From contig JASLFS010000048.1 in the NCBI GenBank assembly GCA_030150505.1, forward strand, positions 1 to 9,610: a stretch of 9,610 nucleotides of DNA, read 5' to 3'. Both the position numbers and the translations under genes were made by a program. The number at the start of each line of letters is the position of its first letter. The stretch's first letter is position 1. Shown here in pieces: positions 1-6,313 of this stretch. The notes beneath the pieces are model-generated. The model worked only from the letters and a program-made list of their open reading frames with translations. It had not been told where the DNA came from and made no database searches. This DNA is from Vitreoscilla sp. Its GTDB lineage: Bacteria > Pseudomonadota > Gammaproteobacteria > Burkholderiales > Neisseriaceae.

Positions 1-13
1 CATCAATATATTG

Positions 14-979
14 TTAGCTTATGGATGGGATATGAGTATAAATCATGCCGCCATACCAATATCTTAAAAGCTTTCTAAGTGGAAATTGATATTTTTTAAC
101 CTCTCCCCATGTGAATATTTTTACACTCACATTTGTATCTAAGATTATTTCTTCATCAATGATCAACTCTGTTTCAGCTATTTTGAATGGCTCGACAGCA
201 ACAATCCAGTGATTCTTAAATTTTGTAAAAAAGCTTTGGTTTCCTTCTGGTGCTAGTAGTGCAGAACCGATGAGTAGTACGGCATGATGTCCTTTTTCAA
301 TATATTGATTAAATTTTAGGACATCTTTCATTGTAATGACTCCTGGGATAAATTTACTGGGCCCAAAAAAAGGAGATATATTCATATAAATCCTTTTTGA
401 TCCTACTCCTTGAAACCAATTATCAAGTGAGTTGGGACCTGTAATATCGCCTATCTGCATGCATGAAGCACTTGCGCTAGAAAAAAATAAGTTACTAGAA
501 TCTCTTAAGCTTGCCATGGATATCCAGTCGATGGCAGGAATTCTTGTTTTACCGCTGTCTTGATGGGTTAAATCTGTAGGCTTTTTAACCATTTTCGATG
601 CTTTTATTTTTAGATTGCCTAAATCTGCCTTCCCAAAGAGCCATAAGTCGATAATATATTGTTTATATAAATCAGGCCTATCCATTAACAACGCATACAT
701 AAAAGCCGCTGGACCACAAAATCCTGTTAAACCTTGATGCGGATAAGCATTATTTTTGCAATATGTATGATTTAGAGAAGTATTGTTGAGTTTTTGATGA
801 GCCAATCTGCTTTCTAGTTGGGCTTCAATTTTCTCTTTTTCGAAGGGGTTATGTGAATGACCTACAGGAAAATTTTGATCAATGAAATGATGATGAGATG
901 GGTTGTAATTTTTGTTTAAGGTCTCAAAATCGTCTTGCTTTGGTGTGGAATCAGTTTCAGGTGGTTGTGGATTAGGCAT
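14..979 (-). CDS. Uncharacterised protein, possible papain-like cysteine hydrolase
   Basis: A complete 321-residue ORF with an ATG start and TAA stop. I cannot assign a name. Residues 1-80 are hydrophilic and rich in Pro, His, Asn and Gln, with no signal peptide or membrane segment. A folded region follows: GFCGPAAF at 86-93 (Cys88), RPDLY at 101-105, DWISMASLRD at 151-160, HHAVLLIG at 231-238 and NHWIVAVEP at 256-264 (His257). A Cys in a G-C-G-P context at the start of a helix, followed much later by His before a hydrophobic strand, is the layout of papain-like and C39-like cysteine peptidases. Cys88 and His257 would be the catalytic pair. I recall similar proteins of unknown function near type VI secretion genes, so an antibacterial effector is possible, but this is inference. 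No secretion or immunity gene is visible, and any downstream partner would lie beyond the left edge. Shine-Dalgarno and promoter are weak. Lines counted by hand are about 36% GC, against about 46% in parts of ilvD, so recent acquisition is possible. Confidence 0.8.
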   Translation of the reverse strand: MPNPQPPETDSTPKQDDFETLNKNYNPSHHHFIDQNFPVGHSHNPFEKEKIEAQLESRLAHQKLNNTSLNHTYCKNNAYPHQGLTGFCGPAAFMYALLMDRPDLYKQYIIDLWLFGKADLGNLKIKASKMVKKPTDLTHQDSGKTRIPAIDWISMASLRDSSNLFFSSASASCMQIGDITGPNSLDNWFQGVGSKRIYMNISPFFGPSKFIPGVITMKDVLKFNQYIEKGHHAVLLIGSALLAPEGNQSFFTKFKNHWIVAVEPFKIAETELIIDEEIILDTNVSVKIFTWGEVKKYQFPLRKLLRYWYGGMIYTHIPSIS

Positions 980-1100
980 CGTAATCGCTTTTTACTTTAA
1001 AAATAAAGCCATATTTTTATTTCGATATAAATTGGCATAAGGTAGTAACTAAGTCGTAACGAAATGATTGGTTTTTGTTTAAAAAACTTATGCAATAAGG

Positions 1101-1892
1101 TTATATTCTCTGTTTAGATATCGCTTTAAATACACGCCAAGCTTGTCCTTTTAGAGCTGGTTGTCTGATCAGCTTTGCTGGATGTGGAATTTGGAAATAC
1201 GGCTTATTCCAGTTTTTAACTTCATTGATTAAATCATAATCTTGATCACCCAAAAACAAGATGATTTTTGCTGCTTCTGCTTGTTTTTTGAGAATAGGTA
1301 AGCATGCATCACGTTCTTCTTTTTGTGTGGTTAATGTGTGATGCGATGCGCATTTTACCCATGCTGTTGTGAATATTTTGTCTTTGGGGATATTTAAAGC
1401 CAGCAGCATGTTTTCCCACAGTTCAGTGACATTGCTTAATAATGTATTGCTTAAATCATCTTGTGGAGTTGGATTGGTCGTAATAATGAGCAACTCGCAA
1501 GGCAGTGTTCCAATTCCCCAGATGGGCTGTCTTCTTGCTTGATGTAAACCACAGGCTTGGCATTGTTGATAATGATTGTGGATTTCATCCAATGGCATTG
1601 TGGCAAAATCTAATTGCTGGGTATGGCTGGGTGTTTCATTGGCAATGTCGATTGATTTAGGTTCTGCTAGCGGAGCTTTGTTTTTAACCATGCCATTTAT
1701 TTGTTGGCGAATAGCTAAGGTGCTTGGTTGAGCTTTTACGATAGGCTGTTGGCTAATGGGAGCAGTAGCTGTGCTTGGTATGGTTTTATTATTATGTGCT
1801 TGAGGCTCATGAATAATATGGGCTGATTGATTTAACCAAATAGGACCGAGGCCTAAAGCTTGATGTAAATGTAAATAACGGCTACTTAACAT
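1101..1892 (-). CDS. Uracil-DNA glycosylase-fold protein, active site degenerate; candidate clamp-loader psi subunit
   Basis: Third gene of the tsaB-rimI operon. An ATG at 1898 would give 265 residues, but GGAG at 1900-1903 lies one base from it and seven from the in-frame ATG at 1892, so I choose 1892 (263 residues). It overlaps the rimI end by 11 bases. Numbered from 1892, the C-terminal half resembles family 4 uracil-DNA glycosylases: four cysteines (111, 114, 181, 197) in the C-x2-C, C-x15-C pattern of their [4Fe-4S] cluster, and HPAKL at 237-241 like motif 3. The usual GEAPG motif 1 is replaced by TTNPT (138-142), and the following G-x-P-F-x-G segment is missing, so glycosylase activity is doubtful. 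Residues of about 25-95 are a low-complexity linker. The N-terminus (LHLHQALGLGPIWLN) resembles the clamp-loader-binding peptide of DNA polymerase III psi (HolD). In E. coli, holD is also next to rimI. The gene is certain, the fold probable, and the psi role an inference. Confidence 0.85.
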   Translation of the reverse strand: MLSSRYLHLHQALGLGPIWLNQSAHIIHEPQAHNNKTIPSTATAPISQQPIVKAQPSTLAIRQQINGMVKNKAPLAEPKSIDIANETPSHTQQLDFATMPLDEIHNHYQQCQACGLHQARRQPIWGIGTLPCELLIITTNPTPQDDLSNTLLSNVTELWENMLLALNIPKDKIFTTAWVKCASHHTLTTQKEERDACLPILKKQAEAAKIILFLGDQDYDLINEVKNWNKPYFQIPHPAKLIRQPALKGQAWRVFKAISKQRI

Positions 1893-2325
1893 CAACATAC
1901 TCCATGACTAATGCATTTTGAGTCGTGCCATCGGTACAGCGATAATAGTCTTTTCGCACAGCAATAACTTCGAAACCATATTTTTGATAAAGTGCTTGGG
2001 CACCTTTATTGTCTTCTCGTACTTCTAGAAAAACTTTTAGGATGGGACGACCTGTTGAAAAATTTAATAGGTAATCCAATAGGCGGCTTGCCACGCCTTG
2101 GCGGTGTTTTTCAGGTAAGGTATTAATTAGATAAATTTCCGCTTCATCGAATAATTGTTGCCAAATTAGCATGCCAATAATATTTTCATCTTCGTGGGCA
2201 ACTAGACAATGGTTATGTATTAACGCATCTGTAAGCTGCTCTTTAGACCAAGGTGCTGGGTTGCAACGTTGCTCTAAGTAATAAAGGCAATTGACATCAT
2301 CATTATTTGCGAAGCGTAATTTCAT
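1882..2325 (-). CDS. rimI: Ribosomal-protein-alanine N-acetyltransferase RimI
   Basis: A GNAT acetyltransferase of 147 residues, the usual RimI length. In E. coli RimI transfers acetyl from acetyl-CoA to the N-terminal alanine of ribosomal protein bS18. The acetyl-CoA-binding motif is seen as HRQGVASRLL (74-83). The family C-terminal signature follows: EVREDN (101-106), ALYQKYGFE (111-119) with Tyr113 where the catalytic tyrosine is expected, and RKDYY (124-128). The start ATG shares one base with the tsaB stop (TAATG), which implies coupled translation, and the 3' end overlaps the glycosylase-like gene. The tsaB-rimI pairing is common in proteobacteria and supports RimI over an unrelated GNAT. 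No independent promoter is seen. The substrate is inferred from the family. Confidence 0.93.
   Translation of the reverse strand: MKLRFANNDDVNCLYYLEQRCNPAPWSKEQLTDALIHNHCLVAHEDENIIGMLIWQQLFDEAEIYLINTLPEKHRQGVASRLLDYLLNFSTGRPILKVFLEVREDNKGAQALYQKYGFEVIAVRKDYYRCTDGTTQNALVMEYVDVK
1900..1903 (-). promoter_or_regulatory. Ribosome binding site of the glycosylase-like gene
   Basis: GGAG on the minus strand, inside the last codons of rimI. It sits seven bases before the ATG at 1892 and only one base before the ATG at 1898, so it decides the start in favour of 1892. Confidence 0.6.
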
Positions 2326-3014
2326 TATTTTTTAACCTTTTGTGCAGCTTGTTCTTTGGCAGTTAAGGCAATTTTGTCGCGAACATACAATAATTCAGCA
2401 TCCTGTGTTTCATGAGCTGGGTAACGTTTGCTTAGTGCTAAGTTAGCGTAATCTATTGCGGTTGGCATTTTATCTTCACCAGCTACAGGCATATCAAGAT
2501 TGAGTGAATATGCATTGCCTAAGCCTACCGTTTGTGCCAAGTCAACTTCTATGGGTGTGCTGATATCCTGTGCTTTGCCAACTAGGTAAGGGCTTAAGCA
2601 TTGGCATGTTTGGTTATTGTACCAAGCGTAAAATAATTCTCCCATGCGGGCATCGGTTGCCGTAAAGACAAATGGGCTTAAAGGTGCTAGAGATGCAATG
2701 GCATCTAAAGTAGGAATACCAATGAGTTTAATGTTGTGAGGCAAGGACAATCCTTGGGCTACGCCTAAGCCGATGCGCAGGCCTGTAAACGTGCCTGGTC
2801 CTTTAGCATACACAATGGTTTCAATGTCATTTAGGGTTAAGTGACTATCTTCTAGCAATTGTTGGATAGCAGGTAGAATCATTTCAGATTGCTTTGCCCC
2901 AACATTTTGGTGAAAGAGAAACTCGTGCTTATCTGTTTTAATAGCAATAGATAATACTTGAGTGCTAGTGTCAATTGCCAAGATAGGGAGTAAGTTTTCT
3001 TGTTTTGTGTCCAT
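2325..3014 (-). CDS. tsaB: tRNA threonylcarbamoyladenosine biosynthesis protein TsaB
   Basis: TsaB (YeaZ) partners TsaD and TsaE in the cytoplasm to transfer threonylcarbamoyl to A37 of tRNAs reading ANN codons. It is an ASKHA-fold scaffold and dimerises with TsaD. Numbered from ATG 3014 (229 residues), the family marks are LAIDTST at 12-18, YAKGPGTFTGLRIG at 69-82, TDARMGELFYAWY at 120-132 and ELLYVRD near 207-213. The frame extends to a TTG at 3038, but that codon has no Shine-Dalgarno and would add eight residues not typical of the family. ATG 3014, with a weak AGAG before it, gives the usual length. It is the first gene of the tsaB-rimI-glycosylase-like operon and is divergent from gluQ, another tRNA-modification gene. 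An extended -10 promoter lies about 50 bases upstream. Confidence 0.95.
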   Translation of the reverse strand: MDTKQENLLPILAIDTSTQVLSIAIKTDKHEFLFHQNVGAKQSEMILPAIQQLLEDSHLTLNDIETIVYAKGPGTFTGLRIGLGVAQGLSLPHNIKLIGIPTLDAIASLAPLSPFVFTATDARMGELFYAWYNNQTCQCLSPYLVGKAQDISTPIEVDLAQTVGLGNAYSLNLDMPVAGEDKMPTAIDYANLALSKRYPAHETQDAELLYVRDKIALTAKEQAAQKVKK

Positions 3015-3059
3015 GATGGCTCTAGAGTCGTTTTTCAATTCGCAGTAAAATACATCAGT

Positions 3060-3068
3060 ATTATAACA
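3060..3068 (-). promoter_or_regulatory. Extended -10 promoter for the tsaB operon
   Basis: On the minus strand this reads TGTTATAAT, a perfect TATAAT preceded by the TGn extension that can compensate for a poor -35. No good -35 hexamer is seen 16-18 bases upstream. Transcription would start near 3053, about 40 bases before the tsaB ATG. The element lies within the short space shared with divergent gluQ (ATG at 3085). Confidence 0.6.
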
Positions 3069-3084
3069 AAATAACGCTCAACTC

Positions 3085-4005
3085 ATGTCTGAATATCGAG
3101 GTCGATTTGCACCTAGCCCAACAGGATTACTTCATATTGGTTCACTTTACACAGCTGTGGCTTCTTATTTAGAAGCCAAATCTCAGCAGGGTGTTTGGAT
3201 TGTTAGGATGGAGGATTTAGATCCACCACGCTGTAAGCCGGGGGCGAGCGAGCATATTTTGCACACTTTGGAATCTTTTGGATTATTTTGGGATGAAGAG
3301 GTTGTTTATCAAAGCCGCCGTTATCATTTGTATCAAGATGCATTTGATGCTTTAAAATCACAGCAATTAATTTACCCTTGTTATTGTAGCCGCCGTCAAG
3401 TACATGATGAAGCATTGGGCATGGGGGTTGACGGTTTTATTTATTCTGGTCGTTGTTTGGCTTTAAGTGATACGAAGCAGGATTCATTACAGAAAAGTCC
3501 GGCTTGGCGCTTTAAGGTTAAAAATCAATCCATTGAGTTTGATGATGCAATTATGGGTTTGTATCAACAAAACTTGGCATCGGATATTGGCGATTTTATT
3601 TTATTGCGTGCTGATGGATTTTGGGCGTATCAGCTAGCGGTGATTGTGGATGATGAAGAGCAGAAGATTAATCATATCGTCAGAGGCAAGGATTTATTGG
3701 TATCGACTCCTAGGCAAATTGCTTTACAGAATGCTTTAGATTTTAACATGCAGCAATATGCCCACTTGCCATTATTGACCAATCACTTAGGGCAAAAGTG
3801 GTCAAAACAAACGTTGGCGCCAGCATTGGATGAGAAGGATAAAGAGAGGCTTCTTCGACAAGTATTTCAATATCTGTATTTGCCTGAGCCACCAGACAAC
3901 AGCATGACAGTAGAGAATCTTTTGTCATGGGCTGTTGCTAAGTGGTCGATGGGCAGATTGCCAAAAGAGGATATTGATACTGAAAAAATGTTTTTTAAAT
4001 CATAA
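3085..4005 (+). CDS. gluQ: Glutamyl-Q tRNA(Asp) synthetase
   Basis: A 306-residue paralogue of the catalytic domain of glutamyl-tRNA synthetase, without the anticodon-binding domain. It activates glutamate and attaches it to the queuosine at position 34 of tRNA-Asp. Visible marks are RFAPSPTGLLHIGS at 7-20 (class I HIGH motif), RMEDLDPPR at 41-49, a zinc site made of Cys99, Cys101, Tyr120 and Cys124, VRGKDLL at 199-205, and KWSKQ at 238-242 as the KMSKS-like loop. Length and the missing C-terminal half separate it from GltX. The ATG lacks a clear Shine-Dalgarno. It is divergent from tsaB, and its stop lies inside the end of convergent lrgB (11-base overlap), with no terminator between them. 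I do not see the dksA neighbour found in many gammaproteobacteria. Confidence 0.95.
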   Translation: MSEYRGRFAPSPTGLLHIGSLYTAVASYLEAKSQQGVWIVRMEDLDPPRCKPGASEHILHTLESFGLFWDEEVVYQSRRYHLYQDAFDALKSQQLIYPCYCSRRQVHDEALGMGVDGFIYSGRCLALSDTKQDSLQKSPAWRFKVKNQSIEFDDAIMGLYQQNLASDIGDFILLRADGFWAYQLAVIVDDEEQKINHIVRGKDLLVSTPRQIALQNALDFNMQQYAHLPLLTNHLGQKWSKQTLAPALDEKDKERLLRQVFQYLYLPEPPDNSMTVENLLSWAVAKWSMGRLPKEDIDTEKMFFKS

Positions 4006-4684
4006 ATGGCAATAAAATAGGTGCTAAAAATGCGGTTAATATGCCATTAAAAATCAAGCCAACGCTGGCATAAGCAGCATATTTACCACTTTTTTCAAAA
4101 GCAGCATTGATGCCAAGGGCATGGGATGCTGTTCCTAAAGATAATCCTTGGGCGCTAGGTAAATTGACCCGCGCTAGTTTTAGCCAATAAATACCCAATA
4201 ATTGTCCTGTTAGCCCTGCAATAATAACGGCTACGACGGTAATAGCGGGAATGCCTCCTAAGCTGCGAGTGACTTCAATTGCAATTGGATTGGTTACTGA
4301 TTTTGCTGCCATTGAAATAGCAACTTCTTTATTGGCGCCCATGAGTTTTGCAATAAAGACACCAGAAAATAAACCCACTATCGAGCCTGCTGCTTGGGAA
4401 AGTAAAATAGGTAACCATTGTTTACGAATGCGATCCCAATTGAGATACAAGGGAACAGCAAGAATAACAACTGCTGGTTTTAACCAAAAATCAATAAAAT
4501 CAGAACCTTTTTTGAAGCTTTCGTAAGGAATATCCAATGCATAGACATAAATCATGAGAGCTGCAGATGTGATGATTAAGGGGTTTAGCCAAGCATTGCC
4601 TGTTCTACGGCGAATCATAACGCTGATGCTGTAAATGGAGAGCATTAAGAACAGCGTCCACATGGGATTTTCTAAAATGCTCAT
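3995..4684 (-). CDS. lrgB: LrgB-family inner membrane protein
   Basis: A 229-residue, very hydrophobic protein of the LrgB/CidB/YohK family. Partners of this kind act with LrgA/CidA-type proteins in the membrane, and have been linked to control of murein hydrolase activity and autolysis and, in some bacteria, to transport of small carboxylates. Family marks are NPLIITSA (34-41), KPAVVILAVPLY (69-80), KSVTNPIAI (128-136) and GTASHALG (184-191), with multiple membrane segments throughout. The start ATG overlaps the lrgA TGA (ATGA, four bases). A GAGG eight bases upstream, inside lrgA, serves as ribosome binding site. The last 11 bases overlap the end of gluQ on the other strand. The exact substrate or role here is unknown. 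Confidence 0.92.
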   Translation of the reverse strand: MSILENPMWTLFLMLSIYSISVMIRRRTGNAWLNPLIITSAALMIYVYALDIPYESFKKGSDFIDFWLKPAVVILAVPLYLNWDRIRKQWLPILLSQAAGSIVGLFSGVFIAKLMGANKEVAISMAAKSVTNPIAIEVTRSLGGIPAITVVAVIIAGLTGQLLGIYWLKLARVNLPSAQGLSLGTASHALGINAAFEKSGKYAAYASVGLIFNGILTAFLAPILLPFMI

Positions 4685-5022
4685 AGTTTTTTCCTCATAT
4701 AGTGATGAACTTTACCGGTGACCATTAGTACCAATAATGTACTGATAATACTGGCGGTAAAAATAGGCCAAAAATCTTGTTTTATTAGGTCTAGGTGTGT
4801 GACAACGGCAACACAAGGTGGAACAAGAAACAAAGATAAGTTTTCCATTAGGAAAGTTGTCAATGCTTGCATGGTTTCTACTTTTACCCAACCTGTTTTT
4901 AATAAAACAAATAAGAAAATTAAGCCAAAAACACTTGAGGGTAGAGGGAGGTGAGTGAAATGAATAACTGCTTCGCCAGCAGTCAAACAGCCAAATACGA
5001 TAAGAAGAGAACGAATTAACAT
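4681..5022 (-). CDS. lrgA: CidA/LrgA-family membrane protein
   Basis: A small membrane protein of the CidA/LrgA/YohJ family, sometimes described as holin-like, and the first gene of the lrgAB pair. Numbered from ATG 5022 (113 residues), the family core is LPLPSSVFGLIFLFVLL at 25-41 and MENLSLFLVPPCVAV at 59-73. About four membrane segments are expected, and the tail is basic (MRKKL). An in-frame TTG at 5037 would add five residues, but I see no ribosome binding site for it. The ATG has a partial TTGGAT nine bases upstream, so I prefer the ATG. A sigma-70 promoter lies about 60 bases upstream, with a dyad between it and the gene. I see no LytTR- or LysR-type regulator next to it, unlike many lrg/cid loci. 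Confidence 0.9.
   Translation of the reverse strand: MLIRSLLIVFGCLTAGEAVIHFTHLPLPSSVFGLIFLFVLLKTGWVKVETMQALTTFLMENLSLFLVPPCVAVVTHLDLIKQDFWPIFTASIISTLLVLMVTGKVHHYMRKKL
4693..4696 (-). promoter_or_regulatory. Ribosome binding site of lrgB
   Basis: GAGG on the minus strand, within the 3' end of lrgA and eight bases before the lrgB ATG. It is the clearest Shine-Dalgarno on the minus strand here and supports translation of lrgB from the lrgA message. Confidence 0.6.
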
Positions 5023-5053
5023 TTTATTTGCATCCAAGTTGTTGGCTCGAATG

Positions 5054-5065
5054 CCTTAAGTAAGG
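5054..5065. promoter_or_regulatory. Small dyad in the lrgA leader, possible operator
   Basis: CCTTA-AG-TAAGG, a five-base inverted repeat with a two-base centre. It would lie about 13-24 bases downstream of the predicted lrgA transcription start, where a bound repressor could act. Too short to assign to a regulator, and it could be chance. Confidence 0.25.
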
Positions 5066-5084
5066 TGAAACTATTAAGTGAATC

Positions 5085-5112
5085 ATTATACGCTGATTGC
5101 TTTGGATGTTAA
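5085..5112 (-). promoter_or_regulatory. Sigma-70 promoter of lrgAB
   Basis: On the minus strand: TTAACA (5107-5112, five of six to consensus), a 16-base spacer, and TATAAT (5085-5090, perfect). The start would be near 5078, leaving a leader of about 55 bases before the lrgA ATG. Confidence 0.65.
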
Positions 5113-5187
5113 GTATTTTGATGAATAACAAGGTATTTTGTATTGGTATATCGAATATTTGATTTGTTTTAGGTTGTTATTAACCAT

Positions 5188-5219
5188 AAAAAAAGCACCG
5201 TATGAAAGCGGTGCTTTTT
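5188..5219 (-). terminator. Rho-independent terminator after plsY
   Basis: Inverted repeat AAAAGCACCG (5191-5200) and CGGTGCTTTT (5209-5218) around an eight-base loop. On the minus strand it ends in seven Ts. It lies 12 bases past the plsY stop and insulates plsY from the lrgAB promoter. The plus strand also has a T tract, but no gene feeds it from that side. Confidence 0.9.
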
Positions 5220-5231
5220 AATTAGTTTAAC

Positions 5232-5831
5232 TTACTTTGCTTTACTGCCAATTTTACTTTCTTTTCCAGATAGTAAATTCACAATATTGCTTTTGTGGCG
5301 CATGAGTACTAATGCGGCAATAACGCAGATTGCCATCATGATGTGCTGATCTGTGACAAAAATAAGTGCAACAAATGGGCTTGCAAGTGTTGCTATTAGG
5401 GCGGCTAAAGATGAGATTTTTAAACCAAAAGCCATTAGTAGCCAGATGGCAGCACAAATCAGTGCTACTGGCCAAGATAGTGCTAGTAATACGCCAACAG
5501 CTGTTGCTACGCCTTTGCCGCCTTTGAATTTAAAGAAAATTGGCCACATGTGCCCAACTAAAACGGCAACAGCGATTAAGGCGATACTTAAAGTCGATAA
5601 TTGCATTTGGATGGCGATAAATACAGCTACCCAGCCTTTAAATGCATCGCCTAGGAGGGTTAGTGCTGCTGCTAATTTTTTACCGCTACGTAATACATTG
5701 GTTGCTCCTGGATTGCCTGAGCCATAGGTTCTTGGGTCTGACATGCCCATGAATTTTGAAACAATGACAGCAAAAGATAATGAACCAATGAGGTAAGATA
5801 AAACAATTGCTATAATTTCGGTATTGTTCAT
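5232..5831 (-). CDS. plsY: Acyl-phosphate:glycerol-3-phosphate acyltransferase PlsY
   Basis: A 199-residue inner-membrane enzyme that moves an acyl group from acyl-phosphate (made by PlsX) to position 1 of glycerol-3-phosphate, giving lysophosphatidic acid, the first committed step of phospholipid synthesis. All three family motifs are present: YGSGNPGATNVLR at 36-48, GHMWPIFFKFKGGKGVAT at 93-110, and RHKSNIVNLLSG at 178-189. About five membrane segments are expected, and the C-terminus is basic. The ATG has only a weak GTGAAA upstream. It is divergent from folB, an arrangement also found in E. coli (ygiH-folB). It is monocistronic, ending at a strong hairpin. Confidence 0.96.
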   Translation of the reverse strand: MNNTEIIAIVLSYLIGSLSFAVIVSKFMGMSDPRTYGSGNPGATNVLRSGKKLAAALTLLGDAFKGWVAVFIAIQMQLSTLSIALIAVAVLVGHMWPIFFKFKGGKGVATAVGVLLALSWPVALICAAIWLLMAFGLKISSLAALIATLASPFVALIFVTDQHIMMAICVIAALVLMRHKSNIVNLLSGKESKIGSKAK

Positions 5832-5862
5832 AAAGATTTCACTACAATAGAATTGAAGCTAG

Positions 5863-5891
5863 ATTCTACGTTAAACGAGAAAAGATTACAA
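5863..5891 (-). promoter_or_regulatory. Probable promoter of plsY
   Basis: On the minus strand: TTGTAA (5886-5891), a 17-base spacer, and TAGAAT (5863-5868). Four and five of six bases match consensus. The -35 abuts the folB ATG at 5893 on the other strand, so plsY transcription and folB translation signals share this space. Confidence 0.45.
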
Positions 5892-5892
5892 A

Positions 5893-6243
5893 ATGGATAC
5901 CATATTTTTGCGTGGCTTTGAAGTTAAAACATTGATTGGCTTATATGATTGGGAGAGACAGCAGCAGCAAACTTTGATTTTGGATTTAGAAGTTGGATTG
6001 CAAGATCAAAAAGCAGCCAGTAGTGATGATATTAAACATACTATTAACTATGCTGAATTGGCTGAAAGTATTCGTCAAAGTTTGGCTGAATGTGATTTTT
6101 TATTGTTAGAGGCATTGGCAGAGCATGTGGCGAATATTTGCTTGAATGATTTTAATAGCCCATGGGTTAAGTTGTCAGTCACTAAGCCTGGTATTTTGGC
6201 AGGAGTAGCTGCTGTGGGTTTAACCATCGAACGACAGCAATAG
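5893..6243 (+). CDS. folB: Dihydroneopterin aldolase FolB
   Basis: A 116-residue cytoplasmic folate-pathway enzyme that cleaves 7,8-dihydroneopterin to 6-hydroxymethyl-7,8-dihydropterin and glycolaldehyde, and usually also epimerises it. Family features: start MDTIFLRGFEV, TLIGLYDWER at 13-22 with Glu21, INYAEL at 51-56 with catalytic-type Tyr53, LLEALAEHVA at 71-80 with the pterin-anchoring Glu73, and VTKPG at 96-100 with Lys98. Length is typical, and the family forms octamers. The ATG follows an A-rich stretch without a good Shine-Dalgarno, and I could not identify a convincing promoter. It is followed directly by the terminator carrying an uptake word. Confidence 0.95.
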   Translation: MDTIFLRGFEVKTLIGLYDWERQQQQTLILDLEVGLQDQKAASSDDIKHTINYAELAESIRQSLAECDFLLLEALAEHVANICLNDFNSPWVKLSVTKPGILAGVAAVGLTIERQQ

Positions 6244-6247
6244 CAAT

Positions 6248-6292
6248 AAAAAACAAGGCTGCCTGAAAGGTTACAGGGAGCCTTGTTTTTTT
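6248..6292. terminator. Bidirectional terminator between folB and lgt, with uptake word
   Basis: A 13-base-pair outer stem (6248-6260 with 6279-6291), one G-G mismatch, then four more pairs (6262-6265 with 6274-6277) around an eight-base loop. T tracts follow on the plus strand and, from the A tract at 6248-6253, on the minus strand. It can therefore end both folB, whose stop is five bases away, and convergent lgt. Confidence 0.9.
6256..6267 (+). repeat. DNA uptake sequence, Simonsiella-type dialect
   Basis: AGGCTGCCTGAA, identical as I recall it to the AG-sim dialect of the Neisseriaceae uptake word. It forms the left arm of the folB terminator. The right arm, read on the minus strand at 6283-6272, is AGGCTCCCTGTA, a copy with two mismatches. 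Paired uptake words in terminators are common in this family. I found no other intact copy in the window. Confidence 0.75.
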
Positions 6293-6313
6293 GATTTTAA
6301 ATGTATTTTTACA

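Noticed and set aside
1064..1090. AT-rich near-inverted repeat after the glycosylase-like gene as a terminator
   Set aside because: The arms are short A/T runs without a GC stem, so it does not look like a rho-independent terminator.
3015..3038. Longer tsaB start at TTG 3038
   Set aside because: The TTG has no Shine-Dalgarno and adds eight residues not typical of TsaB; the ATG at 3014 gives the usual family length.
4251..4526. 91-residue open frame on the plus strand opposite lrgB
   Set aside because: It is antisense to a membrane-protein gene with all its family motifs and has no independent support.
5023..5037. Longer lrgA start at TTG 5037
   Set aside because: No ribosome binding site precedes the TTG, and the conserved membrane region is complete from the ATG at 5022.
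5353..5727. 124-residue open frame on the plus strand opposite plsY
   Set aside because: It is antisense to a clear plsY, lacks recognisable motifs and has a composition typical of a reverse-complement shadow.
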